64,000 bases of DNA, from positions 4,722,501 to 4,786,500 of the forward strand of contig NZ_CP015411.1 in NCBI RefSeq assembly GCF_001750165.1, read 5' to 3'. The DNA is from Pseudoalteromonas luteoviolacea. Its GTDB lineage: Bacteria > Pseudomonadota > Gammaproteobacteria > Enterobacterales > Alteromonadaceae. Below the pieces are notes generated by a model. The model saw nothing but the letters and a program-made list of their open reading frames with translations, did not search any database and was not told the DNA's origin. The position numbers were made by a program, and so were the translations under genes. Shown one piece after another: positions 56,204 to 63,648 of this stretch. Position 1 is the stretch's first letter; every line of letters starts with the position of its first letter.

Positions 56204-57627
56204 TCATCGCTCATCATCATAGTAATTAACTCCCCTAGCCTTTTTAAGCTTACTTCATGGATTTCATGCCAAGGCTGCCCATAACTTAATCGAATACAAT
56301 TTTGAAACCGCTCTGAAGCACTGAACAACTGCCCAGGTGCCAAACTGATACCTTCAGCAATCGCTCGATTAAACAATTTGCCACCATCAAACTGTGGCTC
56401 TAATTCTACCCATACAACGCAACCCCCTCTAGGGTCGCTGATGCGTGTTTGCTCTGGAAAATAGCGGCGAATACAACACAGCATCTTCTGCTTATTTTCT
56501 TGCAACCTCAAACGCAGTTTTTTTATGTGTCGGTCATAAGCGCCTGAAGCCAAGTATTCAGCTAGCACCCATTGGTTTATCAGTGATGAAGAACAACTTA
56601 ATGCGCGTTTAAAACGCCTTGCTCTTTGCACGTATCCAGGGGCTAGCATCCAGCCGATACGATAACTCGGCGCAGCCGTTTTAGAAAATGAGTCACAAGT
56701 GATCACCTGGCCCGGCTTTGCATGAAACTGAGCGGGTTTTGCGCGATGTTTGGTAAAGTGTAAATCACCATTTACGTCATCTTCGATAAGTATTACATCA
56801 CGCTCTACCAACATCTTTAACAAGCTCTGACGTCGGTTTTCAGGCATAGCACTGCCAATTGGGTTATTAATACTGGTTGAACAAACACAGGCTTTGACAT
56901 CGTGCTGAGTGAGCGCCTTGGCTAAGTCTTCAAGCCACAAGCCATCATCAGGGCACACTGGGATCTCCAACGCTCTGAGGCCAAGATTTTCTATCAATTC
57001 TATAATGCCAAAGTAGCAAGGGGACTCAATCGCAACCACATCACCTGGCTGTGTCACACACTGTAATGCGATGGCCAAAGCTTCTTGAGCACCATTGGTG
57101 ATCACAATATCGTCCAACGATACAGATAAGCCCATACGCAAATAACGCTGCACAATTTGCTGCTTGAGCTCCATCAGCCCATCCATCGCCCCATATTGTA
57201 GAATTTGCTCACCAGCTTGCTTTAACGTACTGCGCATCAATTTTGCCAATACAGCCTCATCACTCATGGCCGTGACAGGGTTAGCAATACCAAATTTGGC
57301 CTGATGTGGCGCATGTATGCCTTCATAGACTTGCTCTATTAACGACTGCTTGTTCACTTCAGTTGGGTTGATTGGCAATTGACAACGCCTTGGTAAGGCA
57401 TTTTGTTCCGCATCAGATAAGAAATACCCCGACTTTTCTTTCGAGTAAATTCGCCCCTGCCCCTCCAAATGATAATAAGCTTGCTTCACCGTAGGAATGC
57501 TCACTGACAACTGCATCGCCAGTTTGCGTAAGGATGGTAGCTTTTCACCTGGCTTTAACACTTGCTGTGAGATCATGTCATTAATGACTTCAATCACACG
57601 CTGGTAGAGAAACTGTCCGCTCTGCAT
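56191..57627 (-). CDS. MocR-type regulator (GntR HTH plus aminotransferase-like domain)
   Basis: 478 aa from ATG 57627, where the winged-helix begins (QSGQFLYQRVIEVINDMIS); the frame continues 45 codons upstream but that stretch overlaps the divergent promoter. GntR winged helix (~1-75, GEKLPSLRKLAMQLSVSIPT) followed by a fold-type I aminotransferase domain with TNGAQEA (~168), INNPIG (~270) and the PLP lysine in DSFSKTAAPSYRIGW (~325). MocR proteins use PLP or amino compounds as effectors and often control a divergent transporter, as here (EamA). Confidence 0.9.
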   Translation of the reverse strand: MQSGQFLYQRVIEVINDMISQQVLKPGEKLPSLRKLAMQLSVSIPTVKQAYYHLEGQGRIYSKEKSGYFLSDAEQNALPRRCQLPINPTEVNKQSLIEQVYEGIHAPHQAKFGIANPVTAMSDEAVLAKLMRSTLKQAGEQILQYGAMDGLMELKQQIVQRYLRMGLSVSLDDIVITNGAQEALAIALQCVTQPGDVVAIESPCYFGIIELIENLGLRALEIPVCPDDGLWLEDLAKALTQHDVKACVCSTSINNPIGSAMPENRRQSLLKMLVERDVILIEDDVNGDLHFTKHRAKPAQFHAKPGQVITCDSFSKTAAPSYRIGWMLAPGYVQRARRFKRALSCSSSLINQWVLAEYLASGAYDRHIKKLRLRLQENKQKMLCCIRRYFPEQTRISDPRGGCVVWVELEPQFDGGKLFNRAIAEGISLAPGQLFSASERFQNCIRLSYGQPWHEIHEVSLKRLGELITMMMSDESEP

Positions 57628-57640
57628 ACAACACGTCCAT

Positions 57641-57684
57641 CTGTATAGGTTAAAAATACATTTTTCTGTATCTATTATACACAG
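57641..57684. promoter_or_regulatory. Candidate MocR operator
   Basis: CTGTAT occurs as a direct repeat at 57641-57646 and 57666-57671 (25 bases apart), and an imperfect inverted copy ATACACAG lies at 57677-57684. The region lies between the divergent MocR and EamA genes; MocR proteins often bind direct repeats, so autoregulation is plausible but not shown. Confidence 0.4.
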
Positions 57685-57739
57685 ATTATCCGAGTAAACT
57701 GCTACTTGCTGCAATAATCCAATCATACAAGGACCAATA

Positions 57740-58666
57740 ATGAGAAATTGGCTGTTATACATAATGACCGTTCTTATTTGGGGATCAACTTGGCTGGCAA
57801 TCGAATTCCAATTAGGTCAAGTCAATGAAGTTGTTTCCCTTTTCTACCGTTTTGCTATTTCGGCGATCTGCATGTGGGGGTTTGTGCTATGGCGAAAATT
57901 ACCCATGCAATTTAACCTCACTGATCATGGCTTTTTTATCCTCCTAGCCATTGGTAATTTTGGTCTCAATTACTTACTACTGTATTGGGCACAGGGCACA
58001 TTATCCTCTGCCATGGCCTCAATCGCATTCTCGTTTATGTTGATATTAAATATGATCAACACACGACTCTTTTTTGCCAAACCCATCGCATTCAAAAGCT
58101 ATGTTGGTGCAGGTCTTGGCGTAACAGGGATCGTCTGTCTATTTTGGCATGAGCTTGGAGGCACGGATTTATCATCAGCCACATTAATCGGATTAGTATT
58201 GGCTCTGCTCGGTACGTTTGCCGCCTCACTCGGTAATATGGTGAGTATTCGTAACTCAAATCGCAAAATTGGTGTATTAGAGGGTAACGCATGGGGCATG
58301 CTTTATAGCAGCCTATTACTGGGCGCATATACGCTTTTTAGTCCACTGTCTTTTGTCATTGAAGCAGATACCAGCTACTGGGCGTCTCTGTTATATCTTG
58401 CCATTTTTGGCACTGTGATCGCCTTTGCGTGTTATTTCTCGTTACTCAAAAATATTGGCCCAGAACGAGCCAGTTATATCATTGTTTTATTTCCTATCGT
58501 TGCAGTGATACTCAGCACCTTATTTGAAGGGTTCACCTGGCAGGTTAATACCTTTATCGGCTTTGGCCTGATATGCGCAGGGAATCTATTAGTACTGCTG
58601 CCCAAACAGATATTGACCAAATACATGCCATTTTCTGCGGCTAAGCACTATCACCACCCGCACTAG
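57740..58666 (+). CDS. EamA/DMT-superfamily exporter under a MocR regulator
   Basis: 308 residues, ten hydrophobic helices in two EamA halves (first conserved segment WGSTWLAIEFQLGQVNEVVS near 13-32; second half begins near 150). Likely exports or imports an amino acid or amine, judging from the divergent MocR gene. AAGGA site before ATG 57740. Tail-to-tail overlap of 26 bases with the lipid kinase gene. Confidence 0.87.
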   Translation: MRNWLLYIMTVLIWGSTWLAIEFQLGQVNEVVSLFYRFAISAICMWGFVLWRKLPMQFNLTDHGFFILLAIGNFGLNYLLLYWAQGTLSSAMASIAFSFMLILNMINTRLFFAKPIAFKSYVGAGLGVTGIVCLFWHELGGTDLSSATLIGLVLALLGTFAASLGNMVSIRNSNRKIGVLEGNAWGMLYSSLLLGAYTLFSPLSFVIEADTSYWASLLYLAIFGTVIAFACYFSLLKNIGPERASYIIVLFPIVAVILSTLFEGFTWQVNTFIGFGLICAGNLLVLLPKQILTKYMPFSAAKHYHHPH

Positions 58667-59522
58667 GTATATTCAATCGCAGCGATGCCGCAAGAGCAGA
58701 TATCTTCGCCGGTGTTGCTGCGATCACATCTCCATCAGCCTCAATACTGACGCCTTCAGTACTTATGTCAAAATGTCGCCCATGACAGACCTTTACCCAA
58801 GGTAGCTTGGTATGCACACCAAATAACATCAATGCAAAACACAATAATCGCTTAGATAAAGATAGCGTACATATTGTGAGCATCTGCAATTCACCGCAGT
58901 CTACTCGCGCACTTGGCGCAGGCGTAAGCCCCGCAGCAAAGTGTCGACCATTAGCGAACAGACACATCATGACTTCTTGCTCAAATCCATTTACCTTCAA
59001 AGTCACGCCTCGATAAGTGAATAACTTTGCTACCCCGTATAACGTATAACTCAATGCCCCAAAGCGCTTTTTCCCTGCCATAGCAGCTACCACTTCAGCA
59101 TTAAAACCAAGACCTGCCATATTAATGAAATACCGTGTATTCACTTTCCCTACATCAATATGACGAGCACACCCTGAAAAGATAGATTCACGCCATTGCT
59201 TGGTTGAATACCCAAGTGCGCGAGCAAAATCATTGCCGGTACCGCATGGTAATATGGCCATCCTCTTTGGTGTTTCAATCTGATCAAGCTCATTACCATT
59301 GAGCAGCGCATTCACCACCAGATTTAACGTGCCATCTCCGCCCAATACTGTCACTTGTTGGTGATGTATCAACAGCCGTTTTATTTGCATCACATCCTCA
59401 TCAAAACAGCCACAAGTTGCATACCATTGCAATGCGACTCTCCGTTTTAAGGCTGTTTTCTCAAGCCATACTTTATTTGACAAAAATTGTTTGCCGCGAT
59501 GCGGCTTATAGACAACTAACAA
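58641..59522 (-). CDS. Diacylglycerol-kinase-catalytic-domain lipid kinase
   Basis: 293 residues of the DagK_cat/YegS family, which phosphorylate lipid hydroxyls with ATP. The nucleotide motif is VLGGDGTLNLVVNAL (~79-93), with PCGTGNDFARALGY (~112-125) next. Type of lipid is unknown. Start ATG 59522 has no strong site. Divergent, at ~250 bases, from the small gene at 59771 with the repeats described there. Confidence 0.88.
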   Translation of the reverse strand: MLVVYKPHRGKQFLSNKVWLEKTALKRRVALQWYATCGCFDEDVMQIKRLLIHHQQVTVLGGDGTLNLVVNALLNGNELDQIETPKRMAILPCGTGNDFARALGYSTKQWRESIFSGCARHIDVGKVNTRYFINMAGLGFNAEVVAAMAGKKRFGALSYTLYGVAKLFTYRGVTLKVNGFEQEVMMCLFANGRHFAAGLTPAPSARVDCGELQMLTICTLSLSKRLLCFALMLFGVHTKLPWVKVCHGRHFDISTEGVSIEADGDVIAATPAKISALAASLRLNIPSAGGDSA

Positions 59523-59547
59523 AACAAAACCCCAAATATATTTAATC

Positions 59548-59667
59548 TGAATAAATATTCACTAGATCACTTTTAAACCCACAAAACCCAAAAAACAATG
59601 ATTAAACCATTGAATAAATATCCACTAGCTCAAATTTAAATCTTAAAGAATATCTTATTCATTAGAT
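59548..59667. repeat. Three operator-like copies of a GAATA dyad
   Basis: Two near-identical 22-base direct repeats lie at 59548-59569 and 59611-59632, two mismatches apart, 63 bases between starts (six helical turns at 10.5). Each contains GAATA-AA-TATTC (second copy TATCC) followed by ACTAG. A third, looser copy GAATA-TCT-TATTCATTAG is at 59648-59666. The array lies between the divergent lipid kinase and 49-aa gene. Confidence 0.6.
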
Positions 59668-59729
59668 TTTTTAATGCTTCGGCGGTAATTTTTATCGTTT
59701 TAATTTTGCGCATTATGGATGCAAAATAG

Positions 59730-59761
59730 CCAAGTAAATTATCACAATGTCAATTACTTGG
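59730..59761 (+). promoter_or_regulatory. Leader hairpin covering the ribosome-binding site of the 49-aa gene
   Basis: CCAAGTAAATT (59730-59740) pairs with AATTACTTGG (59752-59761), with one bulged base and an 11-base loop. The right arm takes in the TTGG of the TTGGAG ribosome-binding site (59758-59763). Opening of the stem would be needed for translation. Confidence 0.5.
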
Positions 59762-59770
59762 AGTACAACT

Positions 59771-59920
59771 ATGCTTAATTCAGCTGCAACATGCGGCAAT
59801 ACACAGACCGCGCACGAAACGGTGAATACCATAACGACAAAGCCTCAGATCCAGTGGATGGCTTGGTTGAGTAAAATCGGACGAGCACTTAGTCTTAGTC
59901 ATGCGGTGATGTATAAGTAA
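59771..59920 (+). CDS. Small 49-residue protein, not recognised
   Basis: ATG 59771 to TAA 59920, with TTGGAG seven bases upstream and an intrinsic terminator 20 bases after. The N-terminal half is polar and Thr-rich with one Cys (MLNSAATCGNTQTAHE); the C-terminal half (~27-48) is short, Trp-rich and weakly amphipathic (QIQWMAWLSKIGRALSLS). No signal peptide and no long membrane helix. I do not recognise it. Leader hairpin and terminator suggest a real transcription unit. The alternative is a regulatory RNA whose frame is accidental. Confidence 0.55.
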   Translation: MLNSAATCGNTQTAHETVNTITTKPQIQWMAWLSKIGRALSLSHAVMYK

Positions 59921-59939
59921 ATAGTGACTCCACTCAACT

Positions 59940-59977
59940 AGATGACCATGCAATGATGGTCATCTCGGTTTATTTTT
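59940..59977 (+). terminator. Strong terminator after the 49-aa gene
   Basis: AGATGACCAT (59940-59949), loop GCAATG, ATGGTCATCT (59956-59965), then CGGTTTATTTTT. A perfect 10-bp stem with a T-rich tail, 19 bases after the stop. Confidence 0.88.
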
Positions 59978-60081
59978 AGCCAACAACTTCACCTCACCAT
60001 ATCAAAAAGTATAAATTTCAGGCAAACAATTCAATAACTTCGCTTTTTTGATTGTTTTTTCAGCAAACGATTAAAAAACTA

Positions 60082-60110
60082 TTTACAGCGACCCATTCCA
60101 TAAGTATTAT
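60082..60110 (+). promoter_or_regulatory. Sigma-70 promoter of the tRNA-Ser pair
   Basis: TTTACA (60082-60087), 17-base spacer, TATTAT (60105-60110). The expected start is about 60117, only a few bases before the first mature tRNA at 60121. Good consensus match and spacing. Confidence 0.75.
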
Positions 60111-60120
60111 CGTTGCCCAT

Positions 60121-60211
60121 GGAGAGATGGCTGAGTGGTTGAAAGCACCGGTCTTGAAAACCGGCATACGTTAATAGCGTATCTAGGGTTCAAATCCCTA
60201 TCTCTCCGCCA
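60121..60211 (+). tRNA. tRNA-Ser (UGA)
   Basis: Cloverleaf of 91 bases including encoded CCA. Acceptor GGAGAGA pairs with TCTCTCC; anticodon TGA sits in the loop between ACCGG/CCGG-type arms (CTTGAAA); a long variable arm is present (CATACGTTAATAGCGTAT), which marks a serine tRNA; T-loop TTCAAAT. The anticodon reads UCN codons. Confidence 0.96.
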
Positions 60212-60229
60212 TATTTAAAGTTTTGCGTC

Positions 60230-60322
60230 GGAGAGGTGGCCGAGTGGCTGAAGGCGCTCCCCTGCTAAGGGAGTATAGGGTTTGTAGCCCTATCGAGGGT
60301 TCGAATCCCTCCCCCTCCGCCA
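60230..60322 (+). tRNA. tRNA-Ser (GCU)
   Basis: 93 bases with encoded CCA. Anticodon GCT in CCCCTGCTAAGGGG-like arm; long variable arm (TATAGGGTTTGTAGCCCTATC); T-arm GAGGG/CCCTC. The acceptor GGAGAGG faces CCCCTCC, leaving an A5:C68 mismatch. Reads AGU/AGC. Lies 18 bases after tRNA-Ser(UGA), cotranscribed. Confidence 0.94.
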
Positions 60323-60331
60323 TTATCTTGT

Positions 60332-60360
60332 AAAAAAACCGTCCAATGGACGGTTTTTTT
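60332..60360 (+). terminator. Intrinsic terminator after the tRNA-Ser pair
   Basis: AAAAAAACCGTCC, loop AAT, GGACGGTTTTTTT; ten bases after the second tRNA. Strong, and would separate the tRNAs from the MBL gene. Confidence 0.93.
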
Positions 60361-60468
60361 ATGCCTAAAATTTACCGCCTCATTTCAAGTACCTTATCAA
60401 CGCATTTATTTTTGCGCTTCACAAACTGGTCAGATGTGTTATGTATATATTTATCATTCGCGAACTTG

Positions 60469-61230
60469 ATGACTCAAATGCAAATTCACTTTATCGAAGG
60501 CTACATTCAACAGATCTACTTGGTTGAATATCCAGATCGGTTACTCCTACTTGATGGCTGTACACGCGCAGATGTTGACGTGGTATGTGACTATATCCGT
60601 AATCAACTTTCAAGATCATTATCCGATCTCAAACTGATCGTCGTCACACATATGCATCCAGATCATGCTGGCGGGGCCCATATTTTAAGAGCGCGCACAG
60701 GCGCTAAAATAGCCACGGCCAACATTGACGGTCACTGGTATAGCGGTATTGACGGTATTTTAATGCATTGGTCCGATATTTTTCTTGCCCTATGGGTTGC
60801 AGGACGAAAAAACAAAGCACGTAAAAACTTATGGTATGACAGGAAGCTCCAAGCAGATTATTACCTATCTGATAAAGAGTTCCTGCCGGAATTTTCGCAG
60901 TGGCAAGTGCTACACACTCCAGGACACACTGACAGAGATCTTTCTCTATATAACCAGACCACACAACAGCTGTATGTGGCCGATCTCTTTGTCAAAGTCA
61001 AAGGTCAATGTATACCGCCTTACCCAGTTTTCTACCCCAATCGCTATCGCAATTCATTACAACGGATCAAAGAGATCAAACCCACACATATTATTTTGGC
61101 TCACCAAGGGGAGCTCCCCTTCAATGAAATCGACTTTACACGTTTAGAGCAATTAGCGCCGACAGTGCCAGTAACACACTGGCGCTCTATAAAGGCTAAA
61201 ACCAAAAAAGCACTCGGATTAAATAACTGA
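60469..61230 (+). CDS. MBL-fold metallohydrolase
   Basis: 253 aa from ATG 60469; the frame is open back to 60346 but this covers the tRNA terminator, and the fold begins at QIHFIEGY. Another ATG is three codons later. Metal motif VVTHMHPDHAGG (HxHxDH, ~61-72), LHTPGHTDRD (~147-156), VADLF (~165) and AHQGE near the C-terminus supply two-metal ligands. Substrate unknown; family includes thiolesterases, lactonases and glyoxalase II-like proteins. It overlaps the convergent kynureninase-like gene by 12 bases. Confidence 0.85.
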   Translation: MTQMQIHFIEGYIQQIYLVEYPDRLLLLDGCTRADVDVVCDYIRNQLSRSLSDLKLIVVTHMHPDHAGGAHILRARTGAKIATANIDGHWYSGIDGILMHWSDIFLALWVAGRKNKARKNLWYDRKLQADYYLSDKEFLPEFSQWQVLHTPGHTDRDLSLYNQTTQQLYVADLFVKVKGQCIPPYPVFYPNRYRNSLQRIKEIKPTHIILAHQGELPFNEIDFTRLEQLAPTVPVTHWRSIKAKTKKALGLNN

Positions 61231-62328
61231 CTTTACGACACGAATGAACTGCTCAATCTCAATCTCGGTATTATAAATATGAGGTGAAACGCGCAAACCA
61301 TATCGCCTCGAATCCACTGCAATATTATGCTCAGTCAAAACAGTCAAGCATTGCTTGAGATTGTCTCCGGTATTGATAATCACAGTGCCTGAGCACAAGT
61401 CAGCATCGGTTGGTGAAATACAATATTGTGGCAGTGCCTGCCATATGTGTTCTAGCAACTGTAGATTGTGCTCGCGGATCTTGGAAACGCCAAAACGTCC
61501 TAATCTTTCAATGCTATTGGCCGCCATAATATAAGGTGCAACTGAAGGTGTGCCGCCCCAAAAGCGCAATGCCGTTTCATGTGCTGCAAAATGATGAATA
61601 TCAAACTCAAATGGGTTTTGGTGGGAAAACCAACCCACGTCTTTTGGTTGGCACTCAGCCAAAGATGCAGAAGGCACCCAAATAAACCCAGCCCCAGGGC
61701 CACCGCACAACCACTTTACACAAGACCCAATGACACAATCAGCTTGCCATGCGGACAAATCTACCGACAATATGCCAGCAGATTGCGCAATATCCACAAC
61801 CACTTTACAGCCCCATTGTTTCGCCATTGGGATAATGTCTGAAACGGGCGCTAGCTGACCGGTGTTAGAGTAAACATGACTGACAAATACCAAATCGTAG
61901 TGTTGATTTAAATGCGCTTGCCAACTAGCAATATCACTCATGTCTTGGCCCATCGGAATAAAACATAGCTCAACGTCATCCAGTGCTTGTTGTAATACAA
62001 ACCCCATACTCGGAAAATCTTCTTCGCTAAGCAACACCCGTACCCGCCTGTTTTGAAATGATGCTTGGCTCATTAACCATTTTGTCAAGCCACTCGACAA
62101 GTTAGACTGAGGACAAAAATTATCCGCATGGCTATTGAATAACTGCGCCAATGCCTGATTAAACTGCATTACACCTTCCAACCATTGTGCCCAAGGCTCG
62201 CGATTTTGCTGCTGCCACGGAGTAACAAACTGCTCAGTAAAATACGCAGGTGCCGTTTTAAGCATTCTCCCAACAGAATGACTCAATAAATAAGTGCCCT
62301 GTGGCATAAAAAAGTCATCAGCTTGCAT
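61219..62328 (-). CDS. Kynureninase-like class V aminotransferase-fold enzyme
   Basis: 369 residues, PLP enzyme of fold type I, class V. Asp179 in VVVDIAQSAG would hold the pyridine nitrogen; Lys205 in GSCVKWLCGGPGAGFIWV should bind PLP. The K(W/Y)LxGGPG pattern is that of kynureninase rather than cysteine desulfurase. Kynureninase cleaves kynurenine to anthranilate and alanine. It is somewhat shorter than typical KynU (~410). Its ATG overlaps the end of the DUF1864 gene by 11 bases, so they are translationally coupled. Confidence 0.75.
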   Translation of the reverse strand: MQADDFFMPQGTYLLSHSVGRMLKTAPAYFTEQFVTPWQQQNREPWAQWLEGVMQFNQALAQLFNSHADNFCPQSNLSSGLTKWLMSQASFQNRRVRVLLSEEDFPSMGFVLQQALDDVELCFIPMGQDMSDIASWQAHLNQHYDLVFVSHVYSNTGQLAPVSDIIPMAKQWGCKVVVDIAQSAGILSVDLSAWQADCVIGSCVKWLCGGPGAGFIWVPSASLAECQPKDVGWFSHQNPFEFDIHHFAAHETALRFWGGTPSVAPYIMAANSIERLGRFGVSKIREHNLQLLEHIWQALPQYCISPTDADLCSGTVIINTGDNLKQCLTVLTEHNIAVDSRRYGLRVSPHIYNTEIEIEQFIRVVKSVI

Positions 62329-63511
62329 GGTCTACCTCAGCGTTTTTCAAAGACTGACGTAATCTGTTTAAATCAACATATCGCGTCTCAAGATCAGTGC
62401 GTTTCGCAGCGGCTCTTTTATCTCGTAAGGTTTCAAGCTGGCCTAATAGCACTTGTAGCGGTGGCCCGCTGGCAGTCACTTTATCGAGATGTTGATTAGC
62501 TAAGTTTTTAGCTGGGCCACAGATGTATTTTTCTACTAATTGATTGTGGTGCTGAATGGCCGTATCGCCGTGTAATTTGCACGCTTGTAAAAACACTTTC
62601 AGTGATTCTTGATACCAATTTTCATGGCTATGTTGCTGCGCGTCCAAAAATGCATCGAGCAAATTTGGCAATCGCATACACTCTTTTAGTGTCGCCTGAT
62701 CTTCTGGCATCATATAAAGCAGCTTTTCAACTAAGATTTGCGCATAATCGACGTCATTTGCCTGACATAACCCCAACATCATATCGATGACATTGATCCC
62801 TGCAAAGTCTCCCGCATTTGCACCTCGGTAGATCTCTTTACCCACTCGATAAGGTTTGTAGTATGGCCTCACAACATAGAAAAATGAGGCCGTGTCTAAT
62901 TGTTGAAACAGCGCCTGATTTGACTTAATGACATCCACTAACGCGCGTTTCACCTCTTCCAGCAACATCGGTGCCATAGGGTGTGAAATCCCCAGCGGCT
63001 GTACTTTTAACAACGCCTCTGCGGCACGCTTATAAGCCAAAATACCACGGGTGTTATAGTCGATAAAAAGCTTCTCTGCCGGATCGCTGGTAAACCGCTT
63101 GTATATACCATTAATTGCCGTATTGTGTGTTGTTAGATGTGCTGTTGCAAATCTTGGCGTCACACCTATAGATGAACCAATATGCATTGCTAGTGCCGAA
63201 GCCGCTTTTAAAGGGGATTGTCGCTCTCTACTTGGCTCTGTCAACTCATGACGACGACATGAAGCCATGTACAAGCCAACATTACCAAGTAGGTCAAACG
63301 CATTATCAAAGCCCTCGTCGGTATTACCCTCTTTAAGTAAAGCTTCAATATAATGTTGGCCCTGCAACAGCAACTGCTGTTTTGTTTCATCACCAACCCC
63401 TTCCACGTTGGCCGGATCATCTTGCTCACGATAGAGTGCCTCTAACTTATCGTTCAGCATGACAAACTCAGTTCTTATCCAGTCATCAAAGTTTTTTGTT
63501 TTTTTTGTCAT
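62318..63511 (-). CDS. PrnB/DUF1864 protein (IDO/TDO-like haem protein superfamily)
   Basis: 397 residues, cytoplasmic, all helical, no signal. The segments SFFYVVRPYYKPYRVGK (209-225) and GANAGDFAGINVIDMMLG (230-247) are those of DUF1864, the family of PrnB (which rearranges tryptophan derivatives in pyrrolnitrin synthesis) and of structurally studied IDO-like Shewanella proteins. Histidines in LHGDTAIQHHNQLVEKY (His314, His321, His322) are candidates for the haem ligand; this is inferred. With the coupled kynureninase-like gene it suggests oxidative opening of an indole ring, perhaps tryptophan to N-formylkynurenine. Divergent from an Lrp regulator. Confidence 0.72.
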   Translation of the reverse strand: MTKKTKNFDDWIRTEFVMLNDKLEALYREQDDPANVEGVGDETKQQLLLQGQHYIEALLKEGNTDEGFDNAFDLLGNVGLYMASCRRHELTEPSRERQSPLKAASALAMHIGSSIGVTPRFATAHLTTHNTAINGIYKRFTSDPAEKLFIDYNTRGILAYKRAAEALLKVQPLGISHPMAPMLLEEVKRALVDVIKSNQALFQQLDTASFFYVVRPYYKPYRVGKEIYRGANAGDFAGINVIDMMLGLCQANDVDYAQILVEKLLYMMPEDQATLKECMRLPNLLDAFLDAQQHSHENWYQESLKVFLQACKLHGDTAIQHHNQLVEKYICGPAKNLANQHLDKVTASGPPLQVLLGQLETLRDKRAAAKRTDLETRYVDLNRLRQSLKNAEVDHAS

Positions 63512-63563
63512 GATTTAAATCCTGAAAAGTGCATTAATGACAGGCTAACAAAACATCAGAAGG

Positions 63564-63612
63564 GATATTTGCCAATTATTTATTAATCGTTAAACTCAAT
63601 TAGTGGAATATC
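63564..63612. promoter_or_regulatory. Candidate divergent operator between DUF1864 and Lrp genes
   Basis: GATATT (63564-63569) and AATATC (63607-63612) form an inverted pair 43 bases apart, with AATT repeats inside. The region is AT-rich, as Lrp-type sites are. Weak evidence. Confidence 0.25.
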
Positions 63613-63648
63613 GACTTTAAACGCAAAAAAATAGCAGAATTAACTAAT

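Noticed and set aside
57628..57762. 45-codon N-terminal extension of MocR
   Set aside because: The extension covers the divergent promoter and first codons of the EamA gene and precedes the winged-helix start.
60121..60322. tRNA-Ser genes as integration site of a genomic island
   Set aside because: No integrase, no repeat of the tRNA 3' end within the window, and core-type genes on both sides.
60346..60468. N-terminal extension of the MBL protein
   Set aside because: It lies over the tRNA terminator T run, has no ribosome-binding site, and is unlike the fold start of the family.
60785..61147. 120-codon frame in the MBL gene
   Set aside because: Same-strand shadow frame within a gene with intact metal motifs.
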